DNA of 64,000 nt from Marivibrio halodurans (GTDB lineage Bacteria > Pseudomonadota > Alphaproteobacteria > UBA8366 > Aestuariispiraceae). Under the pieces are notes generated by a model. That model was not told the origin of the DNA. It searched no databases and saw nothing but the letters and a program-made list of their open reading frames with translations. Location: assembly GCF_017963645.1 (NCBI RefSeq), contig NZ_JAGMWN010000007.1:62001-126000 (forward strand), in the 5' to 3' direction. Positions 1 through 7,448 of this stretch are shown piece after piece. The position numbers and the translations under genes were made by a program. The number at the start of each line of letters is the position of its first letter. Position 1 is the stretch's first letter.

Positions 1-1
1 C

Positions 2-379
2 GTGGTGCGCTGGCCGCAGCCGGTCGTGCTGTTGATGTCGGTGGGGGAAAGCCGGCTTCAGTTCGAGCTTCGTGTTTTCACCGACGATATTCTTTGGGTG
101 ATGTTCATCGCGAGCGAGCTTCGGATCGAAACCCTGCGCCGGTTCAGGGAGGAAGGGATCGTCGTTCCGTTCGACCAAACCGTCGTCCATCTGGAACGCG
201 GCGATCCGCGCCAGCCGCCGCGCGACGAGTCGGGGGCCATCATCCGCCGTTCCGGCGGCGTCCAGCGCTCCACCGGCCCGATTCCGACCGCGATCCAGCA
301 TCCCAGCCGCGACGGTAAGAGCGAGGGACCGAACGAAGGGCCGGCGAGCGGCGCGCCGGAAGGCGGCGAAGGGCGGTGA
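2..379 (+). CDS. MscS-family mechanosensitive channel, C-terminal end (partial)
   Basis: Only the last 125 residues lie in the window; the reading frame is open at base 1, so the GTG at base 2 is not a real start. The visible part has the typical end of the MscS cytoplasmic beta/alpha domain: an aromatic strand (FELRVFTDD) followed by a helix (IASELRIETLRRFREEG) and the exit strand IVVPFDQ, which in most family members reads GIxIPFPQ. A polar, Gly/Pro/Arg-rich tail of about 65 residues follows and looks disordered. Such proteins are inner-membrane channels that release solutes on hypo-osmotic shock; which subfamily this is cannot be told from the tail. It converges on the DUF1289 gene across a short hairpin. 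Confidence 0.75.
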   Translation: MVRWPQPVVLLMSVGESRLQFELRVFTDDILWVMFIASELRIETLRRFREEGIVVPFDQTVVHLERGDPRQPPRDESGAIIRRSGGVQRSTGPIPTAIQHPSRDGKSEGPNEGPASGAPEGGEGR

Positions 380-381
380 CG

Positions 382-401
382 GCCGATCCGATGGGATCGG
401 C
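382..401. terminator. hairpin between convergent genes
   Basis: GCCGATCC (382-389), loop GATG, GGATCGGC (394-401): a perfect 8-bp stem placed three bases after the MscS stop codon and just before the end of the opposing DUF1289 gene. No U-tract follows on either strand, so it is a candidate bidirectional terminator by position rather than by full sequence criteria. Confidence 0.5.
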
Positions 402-403
402 TG

Positions 404-658
404 CTACTCGCCCAAGGGTGGCTCACCCCGTCGACGGCGGCGACGTGGGCGCAGGTCGTTCCAACTCACCCGGCCGGAGTCGATCCGGCGCTGCTTGATC
501 GCCTGGACGATGGCCAGCTTGCGCTCGTTCGTCGCGCGCGACCATTCCATGATCTCCGCGCGCGTGCGAAGGCACCCGACGCAACGCTCGGCCGCGCCGT
601 CGAGGGCGCAGATTCCCACGCAGGGGCTCGGGATATCGGGCAGGGGCTGGCGTGTCAT
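404..658 (-). CDS. DUF1289 family small Cys-rich protein
   Basis: An 84-residue protein beginning MTRQPLPD; the ATG at 658 is chosen because the DUF1289 core begins soon after and the extra 12 upstream residues are not family-like. The core shows SPCVGICALD...RCVGCLRTRAEIMEW, i.e. two CxxxC/CxxC pairs plus the R-T-x-x-E-I-x-x-W signature of the family, suggesting a metal- or FeS-binding fold. The last 15 residues are an Arg-rich tail. Function is unknown; family members sit beside varied housekeeping genes in proteobacteria. Identification is secure from the motif; a role is not. Confidence 0.85.
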   Translation of the reverse strand: MTRQPLPDIPSPCVGICALDGAAERCVGCLRTRAEIMEWSRATNERKLAIVQAIKQRRIDSGRVSWNDLRPRRRRRRGEPPLGE

Positions 659-713
659 GATTTCGCAGATAAAGCGGAACAGGGAGATCGGCAAGGGAAT
701 GCCGTTAATTCTA

Positions 714-728
714 ATATTCTAGAAATAT
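714..728. promoter_or_regulatory. TTCTAGAA palindrome upstream of the ArsR-type gene
   Basis: An AT-rich block in otherwise GC-rich DNA carries ATATTCTAGAAATAT, with a perfect core TTCTAGAA at 717-724, directly before a TTGACA (731-736). The placement fits an autoregulatory operator of the ArsR-type regulator. A second copy of the same core lies at 1277-1284 at the start of the permease gene. Confidence 0.5.
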
Positions 729-766
729 GGTTGACAGCATCATCGGCGAGGATCATCGTTCATCGC

Positions 767-1123
767 ATGATGGAACTTGAACGAACCGCCGCCTGTCTTG
801 AAGCGCTCGGCAATCCGACACGGCTTTCGATCTATCGCTTGCTGGTACGCGCGGGGCAGGCGGGCAAGGCGGTCGGCCAAATCCAGCGTATGCTCGACGT
901 TCCGGCCTCGACCTTGTCGCATCATCTGAAGCATCTGGAGATGGTGGGCCTGGTGACGAAGCGTCGGGACGGCACCACCCATCTCTGTGTCGCATCCTAT
1001 GAGACCATGGATGCGATGCTGGCTTTCCTCACGCGCGAATGCTGCGTGGAGGCGGGCGCGGGCGCAACCGTGGACGCAACCGCGGACGCGTCCGGCAGCG
1101 TGGCCGCGAATGATGGGGCTTAA
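767..1123 (+). CDS. ArsR/SmtB-family transcriptional regulator
   Basis: A 118-residue winged-helix regulator. ATG 767 (MMELERTAACLEALGNPTRL) is preferred over the in-frame TTG at 731, which is more likely the -35 hexamer TTGACA. The winged helix is plain: LEALGNPTRLSIYRLL, then the recognition helix region VPASTLSHHLKHLEMVGLV and the wing KRRDGTTHL. A vicinal Cys pair (RECCVEAG) near the end of the last helix could bind a soft metal or arsenical, but the classic ELCVCDL site of ArsR is absent. It precedes the PF03773 permease by about 110 bp and probably represses it together with itself through the TTCTAGAA sites. Confidence 0.85.
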   Translation: MMELERTAACLEALGNPTRLSIYRLLVRAGQAGKAVGQIQRMLDVPASTLSHHLKHLEMVGLVTKRRDGTTHLCVASYETMDAMLAFLTRECCVEAGAGATVDATADASGSVAANDGA

Positions 1124-1232
1124 CCCCTCGATGGTCGTACCTGTTTCCAGCAACGGGCGGCATTGGAATGGAACCGGGGCGGGGCGTTCGCGCCCACCCC
1201 ACGGCTTACGCCGGGAGTGATGGAGAAAGGCC

Positions 1233-2312
1233 ATGTCTGATGAACGCGGCATTGGGCTTGATTTATATTTCGGAATTTCTAGAAAAATAGTTTATTTGTT
1301 TAAGAATGTGCTGCGTGATCGCGTGGTGATCGGTTTCCTGATCATCCTATCGGCGCTTGCCGTGATCGAGGTCGCGGCGGTACCGGTACTCCTGGAGGAG
1401 ACGGCGCGCAGCCTGTTGGAGATGGCGCCCTTCATTGTCGTTTCGGTTCTCCTCGCCGCTTCGGTCAGGGCGAGCGGCGCGGATCGGTTGATCGGCCGGG
1501 CACTTTCGGGGCGCGCGCATGTGGCGGTGGTCACGGCGGCCGTCTTCGGAGCGCTCTCGCCCTTTTGCAGTTGCGGCGTGGTTCCCTTGATCGCGGCACT
1601 GTTGTCGGCGGGCGTGCCGCTCGCGCCGGTCATGGCCTTCTGGCTCGCCTCGCCGGTGATCGATCCGGAGATGATGGTGTTGAGTTGGGGCGTGCTGGGC
1701 GCGGAAATCACCATCGCCAAGACGCTTTCGGCCATTCTGCTCGGTCTTCTCGGCGGGGCCGTGGTGCTGGCGGTCGCGCGCGCGGGCGGCTATGGCGATG
1801 TGTTGAAGGGAGCGGCACGGGGCGGCTGCGCCCCGTCCTGTGGCACGAAGGCGGCGATCGACCCCGGGGCGCGGCCGGTTTGGGCCTTCTGGCGGGAGGT
1901 GGCGCGTCGCCGGACCTTCTCGACCGAATTCGCCCGCAGCGCCGTTTTCCTCGCCAAATGGCTGAGCATTGCCTTCCTGTTGGAGGCCGTGATGCTGCGC
2001 TGGGTGCCGATGGGGCAGGTCGCGGGCGGGATCAAGGGTCTCGGCATTTGGGCGGTTCCGGCGGCGGCGGCCGTGGGGGTTCCGAGCTATCTCAACGGTT
2101 ACGCGGCGATCCCTCTGGTGCGTGGCCTGATGGATGTGGGACTGCAACCCGCGGCCGCGCTCAGCTTCATGGTGGCGGGGGGCGTCACCTCGATCCCGGC
2201 GGCGATCGCCGTGCAGGCGCTGGTGCGTTGGCCGGTCTTCGCGACATATCTGGGGGTGGCGATGGCCGGCTCCATCGGCGTCGGGCTTCTGCATGCCGCG
2301 ATGCTGGGATGA
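1233..2312 (+). CDS. PF03773-family permease (YraQ/ArsP-like, SO_0444 type)
   Basis: A 359-residue inner-membrane protein with about eight to ten hydrophobic segments. The family signature is FCSCGVVPLIAALLSAGVP around residues 112-130, the Cys-x-Cys pair being what ArsP-type organoarsenical exporters and SO_0444-type Cu/Zn exporters share; a second FLxSPVIDPE-like stretch (FWLASPVIDPEM) follows, and a Cys-containing loop (GGCAPSCGTKA) near residue 200 adds possible soft-metal ligands. The start is supported by GGAGAAAGG just upstream. The first 25 codons are unusually AT-rich and contain the TTCTAGAA palindrome. With the ArsR-type regulator next door it is most likely a metal or metalloid exporter; the substrate is not determined. 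Confidence 0.8.
   Translation: MSDERGIGLDLYFGISRKIVYLFKNVLRDRVVIGFLIILSALAVIEVAAVPVLLEETARSLLEMAPFIVVSVLLAASVRASGADRLIGRALSGRAHVAVVTAAVFGALSPFCSCGVVPLIAALLSAGVPLAPVMAFWLASPVIDPEMMVLSWGVLGAEITIAKTLSAILLGLLGGAVVLAVARAGGYGDVLKGAARGGCAPSCGTKAAIDPGARPVWAFWREVARRRTFSTEFARSAVFLAKWLSIAFLLEAVMLRWVPMGQVAGGIKGLGIWAVPAAAAVGVPSYLNGYAAIPLVRGLMDVGLQPAAALSFMVAGGVTSIPAAIAVQALVRWPVFATYLGVAMAGSIGVGLLHAAMLG
1276..1285. promoter_or_regulatory. second TTCTAGAA palindrome, inside the permease 5' end
   Basis: TTTCTAGAAA is a perfect 10-bp palindrome at codons 15-18 of the permease gene, in a short AT-rich island. It repeats the core found in front of the ArsR-type gene 560 bp upstream. It could be a downstream operator for the regulator, or show that the permease start lies further in. 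Confidence 0.4.
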
Positions 2313-2347
2313 CGGCCAATCTGTCGCGTCGCATATCGCGAAAAAAA

Positions 2348-2369
2348 GGGCCGCGCCGAAGCGCGGCCC
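2348..2369. terminator. strong GC hairpin after the permease gene
   Basis: GGGCCGCGC (2348-2356), loop CGAA, GCGCGGCCC (2361-2369): a perfect 9-bp stem with a stable tetraloop 35 bp after the permease stop. Seven A residues precede it, so on the minus strand it has a canonical U-tract; on the plus strand only AAGTTT follows. It probably ends permease transcription and blocks minus-strand read-through. Confidence 0.65.
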
Positions 2370-2569
2370 AAGTTTAGGGAGGAAACGCCCAAAAGAAGCG
2401 CGTATGGGAGCGGGGCTCCCCGCGCTACAACATGGCGAGGCGCGCCATGCTGCACTGCAAAATATGGCATGTGCGTTGCAGCAAGGCAAGGGAAACCTTT
2501 AAAAAATTGTCGCGGCATGTGCTGGGTTTTTTGATCCCAACCCCTTGAATTGCGACAAAACTTCATAAT

Positions 2570-2588
2570 GGTTGCACGGAATGCAACC
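2570..2588. promoter_or_regulatory. MarR-type operator candidate
   Basis: GGTTGCA-CGGAA-TGCAACC is a perfect 7-bp inverted repeat with a 5-bp spacer, the TTGCA-N5-TGCAA form commonly bound by MarR dimers, 160 bp before the MarR gene. It is the most symmetrical site in this intergenic region. Confidence 0.5.
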
Positions 2589-2747
2589 TGTGAGACCCGG
2601 GTGGGCGGCGATCGATGCGGCTTGTTCCACCCGAGCATGCGGGTCATTTTGGACTCATAGGTACACGAATGATCGAGCGGATTCGTCTCGCCGAGGCTGC
2701 CCGGTGCGGGAGGGGTTCGATCGAAACGGGCCAGGAAAAGGTCTCCC

Positions 2748-3212
2748 ATGGTGGAAACGACGGCGGAAACCACGGCCCAGCCCGGGAGCGACCCCGATGA
2801 CTACGAGGTCACCGAGCAGATCGGGCATCTGTTGCGGCGGGCGCATCAACGCGCAAGCGCGCTGTTCCAAGAGACGCTGGACGACCCGGCACTGACGCCG
2901 ACGCAGTTCGCGGCCCTGATGAAGCTCGCGGACGGCGGCCCGTTATCACAGAATCACCTGGGACGCCTGACCGCGATGGACCCGGCGACGATACAGGGGG
3001 TGATCCGGCGATTGGGGGAGCGGGGGTTGATCGAGCGCCGCGACGACCCCACGGATCGCCGCCGGACCCTCCTCATGCCGAGCGAGGCGGGCCGGGCGCT
3101 CGCCGCGCGTCTGGTGCCAAGCGCGCGGGAAGTTACCCGGCGCACATTGGAGCCGCTCACTCAAGCCGAGCGTCGCACCCTGATCGATCTATTGATCCGG
3201 ATCGGCGGATAG
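2748..3212 (+). CDS. MarR-family transcriptional regulator
   Basis: A 154-residue protein with the complete MarR fold: dimerisation helix (IGHLLRRAHQRASALFQE), then LTPTQFAALMKLADGGPLSQNHLGRLTAMDPATIQGVIRRLGERGLIERR and the wing DDPTDRRRTLLMPSEAG. The DxRxxxxxLT-type wing motif is intact. An AAAAGG precedes the ATG. Effector and target are unknown. It is transcribed toward phaA with a 50-bp gap, so it is not in an operon with the PHA genes, but a TTGCA-N5-TGCAA operator in its own leader suggests autoregulation. Control of PHA metabolism is only a positional guess. Confidence 0.85.
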   Translation: MVETTAETTAQPGSDPDDYEVTEQIGHLLRRAHQRASALFQETLDDPALTPTQFAALMKLADGGPLSQNHLGRLTAMDPATIQGVIRRLGERGLIERRDDPTDRRRTLLMPSEAGRALAARLVPSAREVTRRTLEPLTQAERRTLIDLLIRIGG

Positions 3213-3263
3213 GGGGGACCGCCTGTTTCCGGCGTGCCCGGCCCCCACCCAGTCCGATCGGAC

Positions 3264-4439
3264 TCAATCCCGCTCGACGCACATGGCGATACCCATGCCG
3301 CCGCCGATGCAGAGCGTGGCGAGGCCCTTCTTGGCATCGCGCTTCTGCATTTCGTGCAGCAGGGTGACGAAGACCCGCTGGCCCGAGGCGCCGATCGGAT
3401 GGCCGAGCGCGATGGCCCCGCCATTGACGTTCACCTTCTCCGGGTCCCAGCCCATGTCCTTGTTGACCGCGAGCGCCTGGGCCGCGAAGGCCTCGTTCGC
3501 CTCGATCAGGTCGAGATCCTCCGGCTTCCAGCCGGCCTTCTCCAGCGCCTTCTTGGAGGACGGGATCGGGCCCGTGCCCATGATCGAGGGATCGACGCCC
3601 GCCGTCGCCCAGGAAACGATCCGGGCCAGCGGCGTGATCCCGCGCTTCTTCGCCTCCTCGGCGCTCATCAGCACGCAGGCCGCCGCGCCGTCATTGATGC
3701 CGGAGGCATTGCCGGCCGTGACCGTGCCCTCCTTGTCGAAGGCGGGGCGCAGCTTCGCCAGGCTCTCGGCCGTGGTGCCATGCTTGGGGTGTTCGTCCTC
3801 CTCGACGACGGTGTCGCCCTTGCGGCCCTTGATGGTGACGGGGATGATCTCGTCCTTGAAGCGGCCAGCCTTCTGCGCGGCCTCGGCCTTCTGCTGGGAG
3901 AGCGCGGCGAATTCGTCCTGCTGCTCGCGGGTCAACTGCCACTGACGGGCCACGTTTTCCGCCGTGTTGCCCATGTGATAGCCGTTGAAGGCGCACCACA
4001 GACCGTCGCGGATCATGGTATCGACGAATTTCAGATCGCCCATCTTCTGGCCGCTGCGCAGATAGGCGGCGTGGGGCGCCTGGCTCATGCTTTCCTGGCC
4101 GCCGGCGACGATGATGTCGGCGTCGCCCGCCTTGATCGCCTGCATGCCGAGCGCGACCGAACGCAGGCCCGAGCCGCAGAGCTGGTTCATCTGATAGGCG
4201 GTCTTCTCCACCGGAATGCCCGCCTCGACCGCGGCCTGGCGCGCCGGGTTCTGGCCCTGGGCGGCGATCAGGATCTGGCCCATCACCACTTCGTCGACGG
4301 CTTCGGGCTCGACCTGGGCGCGGCTCAGCGCCTCCTTGATGGCGATCGAGCCGAGATAGGAGGCCGGCACGCTGGACAGTGCGCCGTTGAAAGCGCCGAC
4401 CGGCGTGCGCGCCGCGGCCGCGATAACGATTTCGCTCAT
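3264..4439 (-). CDS. phaA: acetyl-CoA acetyltransferase (beta-ketothiolase)
   Basis: A 391-residue thiolase that condenses two acetyl-CoA to acetoacetyl-CoA, the first step of PHB synthesis. The start [15 protein letters not shown] at 4439 follows GGAGGAGC and matches the family; the frame runs 77 codons further upstream without family-like sequence. Catalytic residues are visible: the acylated Cys in NQLCGSG (residue ~89), His in [14 protein letters not shown] (~348) and the second Cys in LCIGGGMG (~378). NEAFAAQ is also intact. Length equals the biosynthetic thiolase norm. It lies just downstream of, and on the same strand as, the phaC-like gene, so the three PHA genes may form one unit, although no phaB reductase is present here. 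Confidence 0.95.
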   Translation of the reverse strand: MSEIVIAAAARTPVGAFNGALSSVPASYLGSIAIKEALSRAQVEPEAVDEVVMGQILIAAQGQNPARQAAVEAGIPVEKTAYQMNQLCGSGLRSVALGMQAIKAGDADIIVAGGQESMSQAPHAAYLRSGQKMGDLKFVDTMIRDGLWCAFNGYHMGNTAENVARQWQLTREQQDEFAALSQQKAEAAQKAGRFKDEIIPVTIKGRKGDTVVEEDEHPKHGTTAESLAKLRPAFDKEGTVTAGNASGINDGAAACVLMSAEEAKKRGITPLARIVSWATAGVDPSIMGTGPIPSSKKALEKAGWKPEDLDLIEANEAFAAQALAVNKDMGWDPEKVNVNGGAIALGHPIGASGQRVFVTLLHEMQKRDAKKGLATLCIGGGMGIAMCVERD

Positions 4440-4599
4440 GGATGCTCCTCCATTTTGATGCGCTTCATGGGGCGCCGTGGCGTTCGCCATTCCCCGCGCC
4501 GGCATGGTTGCGTCGACAGTACCGCGCCCCGTAGGGGACGGCAACGCGCCTAGGGGCGGCGATCCGGCGCGCATGCTCCCCGGTGTTCTCAAGGAATAC

Positions 4600-5646
4600 C
4601 TAGGTGGCTCCCACCCTACCTGCAAGGAAGGCGCGGATCGGTTCCCAGACCGTCCGATCGGCCCGCCCACCCACGATCATGCCGATATGGCCGGCCTTGG
4701 GGCGCTCCAGCCGGCAATCGGGAATCGCCTCGGCAAGCGCGAGCGCCGATCCCGGCGGCACGATCCGATCGCCGGAGGGGACGAGGGCAAGTGTGGGCAT
4801 ACCGACATCGCGTGGGCGAACCGGGAACCCGCTCAGCCGCCAAGTGCCGTTGCCCGGCCGGTTCTCGCCGTACCAACGGGTCATGCACTCGCGCGCGACG
4901 GGGGCGGCCAGCGGCACGCCGTCATTCAGCCAGTCTTCCAGCGCGACGAAGGAACGGGCGCGGTCGCTTTCCGGGTCCATGCGGGCGAAGGCGTCGAACT
5001 TCTTCATTGCCAGAAACGGGTCGAGCGTCGCGAACAGCGCCTGCAGCGCATCGATCGGCAATACGCCCTGGCTTTGCAACAACGGCTCCAGACCGCCCGC
5101 CATCGCGCCCAGCAGGCGGGCCTGACGCGGGCGTTCCGCATGGAAGTCCCATGGTGTGGCGAGCAGGATCAACCGGTCGACGGGTGGGTTGGGGCCGAGA
5201 TAGCCGGCAGCAAGCGGCAGCGTCAGAAGCCCGCCCATGCAATAGCCGAGAAGCCCGACCGGCCGCCCGCAAGCCGCCGCGCAATGCCCGGCCGCCCGGC
5301 CCAGCCGGGCGACATAATCGGTGACGGTGAAATCCTCCTCATCCGCGCCGGGCGTGCCCCAGTCGACCAACATCACGTCGATTCCGCGCGCGGCGAGCCA
5401 TCGGGCGAGCGATCGTTCCGCCGTCAGGTCCAGCACATAGCCGCGATTGACGAGCGAGGGGACCAGCATGACCGATCCTTGCGACGGCCCCTCGCGCAGG
5501 CCGCGGAAATCGAGCAGCCGCGTCGTTCCCTCCGCCCAGAGGATGGGGGGATCCTCCAACGACCGTTGATAGGGATGGGCCCGGTAGCGCTGGATTCCCT
5601 CCAGCATGCGGGACAGGCGCCGGGCGGCCGTATCTTGAACGGCCAT
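4600..5646 (-). CDS. phaC: class III-like poly-hydroxyalkanoate synthase PhaC
   Basis: An alpha/beta-hydrolase-fold polymerase. The nucleophile elbow reads GYCMGG, with Cys instead of the lipase Ser, as in PHA synthases; the acid is in [10 protein letters not shown] and the His in [11 protein letters not shown] near the end. [16 protein letters not shown] and VDWGTPG are typical of PhaC. At about 350 residues it has class III size (PhaC of PhaEC synthases), well short of class I enzymes of about 600. The start is uncertain: ATG 5646 ([17 protein letters not shown]) is chosen because it clears the upstream gene, but no good ribosome site precedes it, and GTG 5814 or ATG 5907 would extend it over the PhaE-like gene. 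The PhaE-like partner lies directly upstream. Confidence 0.85.
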   Translation of the reverse strand: MAVQDTAARRLSRMLEGIQRYRAHPYQRSLEDPPILWAEGTTRLLDFRGLREGPSQGSVMLVPSLVNRGYVLDLTAERSLARWLAARGIDVMLVDWGTPGADEEDFTVTDYVARLGRAAGHCAAACGRPVGLLGYCMGGLLTLPLAAGYLGPNPPVDRLILLATPWDFHAERPRQARLLGAMAGGLEPLLQSQGVLPIDALQALFATLDPFLAMKKFDAFARMDPESDRARSFVALEDWLNDGVPLAAPVARECMTRWYGENRPGNGTWRLSGFPVRPRDVGMPTLALVPSGDRIVPPGSALALAEAIPDCRLERPKAGHIGMIVGGRADRTVWEPIRAFLAGRVGAT

Positions 5647-5698
5647 GGTGAAGGCGTTCCAGACCGCCTGCTCCCGCCAGAAGGCTTCCAGGTCGGGA

Positions 5699-6454
5699 TC
5701 AGCCCTTTCGCCGGCGCCCAGGGGATTTGGCAGGGGATTTGGCGGGAGATTTTGCGCCGGATCGCTTGGCTGGCGCGCGGCGTGGCGACGAATCGCCTTG
5801 CGCAGGCTCGCCACCTCCGCGCGCAAGCTCGGATGCCAGGGAATCGAGCCGTTCCTCAAGCCGATCGAAGCGCCGAGCGAACTCGTCGAGGCGGCGATCG
5901 CGCTCATCAGGTGCAGCGGGAGCGGACGCGGCCCGATCCGCCGTCCCGGCCCCGGCGTCGGTCCCGCCAGAAGGTCCGGCCGTGTTCGTTCCCCTCGTGG
6001 GTTCCGCGTTCGATCCATGATTCGATGCGCCGGACGATCCAGCGTCCGCTCCCCCATTGCGTGGTTCAGCGCGGGCGCCCGCATCCGGGCCTCCACGCGC
6101 GGCGGACGGGCCGGCCATCCCAGCCAGCATGGTCCGCATCATATTCATCGCGTCCGTCATATGTGCCGGATCGGCCCAGCGCGCCATGTCCTGGGAGCGC
6201 GGCGCACCGCCAAACCCCTCACCCCCGCCGAAGCCGGGCCATTGTCCCATGCCTCCGCCGTTGATGCCCCCGCCGCTGGTGCCGCCGCCCATGGCCCCCG
6301 CCATCGGATGCCAGAGCCGCGCCATGTCCGCCATCGCCTGGGCGGTCGCCGGATCGTCCGACAGCAGGGCGATTTGCTCCCGCCACAGATCGAAGAACCG
6401 TTCGGCGAGCGTCGTCAGATCCTCGACCGGCGGGTCGTCGTCTCTTTCGGACAT
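5699..6454 (-). CDS. PhaE-like / PHA-granule-associated protein
   Basis: A 251-residue protein starting MSERDDDPPVEDL after GAGGATGTGGGG. An N-terminal helical segment (LTTLAERFFDLWREQIALL...AQAMADMARLW) recalls the start of PhaE and phasin-like partners. The middle is a Gly/Met/Asn-rich stretch (residues ~50-80), followed by a low-complexity Gly/Ala/Thr linker. A predicted coiled coil (RRLDEFARRFDRLEERLDSLASELA) precedes a basic tail with KSPAKSPAKSP repeats like histone H1 or phasin tails that bind DNA. The architecture, and its place between phaC and divergent phaR, fit a class III synthase subunit or granule-nucleoid linker. Assignment is by context and composition, not by a secure domain hit. 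Confidence 0.6.
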   Translation of the reverse strand: MSERDDDPPVEDLTTLAERFFDLWREQIALLSDDPATAQAMADMARLWHPMAGAMGGGTSGGGINGGGMGQWPGFGGGEGFGGAPRSQDMARWADPAHMTDAMNMMRTMLAGMAGPSAARGGPDAGARAEPRNGGADAGSSGASNHGSNAEPTRGTNTAGPSGGTDAGAGTADRAASAPAAPDERDRRLDEFARRFDRLEERLDSLASELARGGGEPAQGDSSPRRAPAKRSGAKSPAKSPAKSPGRRRKG

Positions 6455-6533
6455 CCCCACATCCTCAAATCGCTTCGCGCCCGCACTATAACCCAGCACG
6501 GGACCCGGCTCCAGGCATGGTCGGCGGCAACCC

Positions 6534-6544
6534 TTGCACCGCAA
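6534..6544. promoter_or_regulatory. PhaR-type box between the PHA genes and phaR
   Basis: TTGC-ACC-GCAA, a perfect inverted repeat with the TGC-N3-GCA core reported for PhaR operators in related alphaproteobacteria, lies in the 230-bp divergent region between the PhaE-like gene and phaR. A second half-site GATGCAA follows at about 6553. It would allow PhaR to repress itself and the divergent PHA genes. Confidence 0.55.
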
Positions 6545-6684
6545 TTTCCCGCGATGCAATATAATGGAACGAATGGACGCGGATAAGGGTGCGTCGCGGA
6601 ATATCCGATACGGGGTATTCCGTCTTCCAATGACACGACCGGAAGCGCGGGCGCGCCAACCGGTCCAGGCACGGGAGCCAGCCC

Positions 6685-7410
6685 ATGGCGGATCAACGCG
6701 GATCGGACGCGAAGCCGGGCCCCAGTCCCGGGGATATGCCGGGCAAGGCGGGCGCCAAGGGCGCCGGTAGCCAGGCGTCGGGCCAGGCCACGGACGGCAC
6801 GTCCGCCCCGGTCACGATCAAGAAATACGCGAACCGGCGCCTCTACAACACCGCGACCAGCAGCTATGTCACGTTGGAAACGCTCTGCGGGATGGTGAAG
6901 GACGGGGTCGAATTCGTCGTCTACGACGCGAAGACCGGCGAGGATATCACACGATCAGTCCTGACGCAGATCATCGTCGAGGAGGAGGCGAAGACGGGGC
7001 AGAACCTGTTGCCGATCGGTTTCCTGCGTCAACTCATCGGATTCTACGGCGACAATATGCAGCAGATGATGTTGCCGCAATATCTCGATCTTTCGCTGCG
7101 CTCCTTCGCCGAGAATCAGGAGAAGATGCGCTCCTACATGTCCGATACGTTCGGTGCCGTCTTTCCTTTCGGCCAGATGGAGGAGATGGGGAAGCGCAAC
7201 ATGGAGATCTTCGAGAACGCCATGCGCGCTTTCCGGCCCTTTTCTCCGGACCTGTCCGGTGGCGGACCGGCCGGGGCTCCCCGTTCCGCGCCCCAGCCCA
7301 GGGGCGAGGCCGACCGGCAGGACGCCGCCGATCAGGCGGAACGGGTGAAGGCCCTGCAGGACCAGCTCTCGGAGATGCAGCGCCAGCTTCAGGATATGCA
7401 GAAAAAGTAA
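6685..7410 (+). CDS. phaR: polyhydroxyalkanoate synthesis repressor PhaR
   Basis: A 241-residue regulator. After a 40-residue Gly/Ala-rich head comes the PhaR DNA-binding domain: TIKKYANRRLYNTATSSYVTLETLCGMVKDGVEFVVYDAKTGEDITRSVLTQIIVEEE. The PHA-accumulation domain follows (LLPIGFLRQLIGFYGDNMQQMMLPQYLDLSLRSF), then amphipathic helices and a C-terminal coiled coil (VKALQDQLSEMQRQLQDMQKK). PhaR binds both DNA and nascent PHA, so that granule formation titrates it off promoters of phasin and synthase genes. It is divergent from the PhaE-like and phaC genes. The first ATG with GGAGCCAGCCC upstream is used; the true start could be a few codons later. Confidence 0.95.
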   Translation: MADQRGSDAKPGPSPGDMPGKAGAKGAGSQASGQATDGTSAPVTIKKYANRRLYNTATSSYVTLETLCGMVKDGVEFVVYDAKTGEDITRSVLTQIIVEEEAKTGQNLLPIGFLRQLIGFYGDNMQQMMLPQYLDLSLRSFAENQEKMRSYMSDTFGAVFPFGQMEEMGKRNMEIFENAMRAFRPFSPDLSGGGPAGAPRSAPQPRGEADRQDAADQAERVKALQDQLSEMQRQLQDMQKK

Positions 7411-7424
7411 GAGAGGCAGGAAGG

Positions 7425-7441
7425 GGACGGGCGCGCCGTCC
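7425..7441. terminator. hairpin between convergent phaR and the GGDEF/EAL gene
   Basis: GGACGG-GCGCG-CCGTCC, a 6-bp GC stem 15 bp after the phaR stop and just before the end of the opposing gene. There is no U-tract, so this is a weak candidate for a shared terminator. Confidence 0.35.
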
Positions 7442-7448
7442 GCCGGCC

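Larger units (their letters stand above)
2313..2747. other. 435-bp intergenic region with several inverted repeats
   Basis: No plausible gene. It holds a GC hairpin at 2348-2369, a TGC-ACT-GCA site at 2451-2459 resembling PhaR boxes, a spaced pair TGCTGCA/TGCAGCA (2448-2454 and 2477-2483), a spaced pair TTGTCGC/GCGACAA (2507-2513 and 2552-2558), and a MarR-type operator at 2570-2588. This density of symmetric sites suggests a control region; an unannotated small RNA is possible but not shown. Confidence 0.5.

Noticed and set aside
3234-4553. A 439-codon plus-strand frame opposite phaA
   Set aside because: Antisense of a textbook thiolase; composition typical of a shadow frame.
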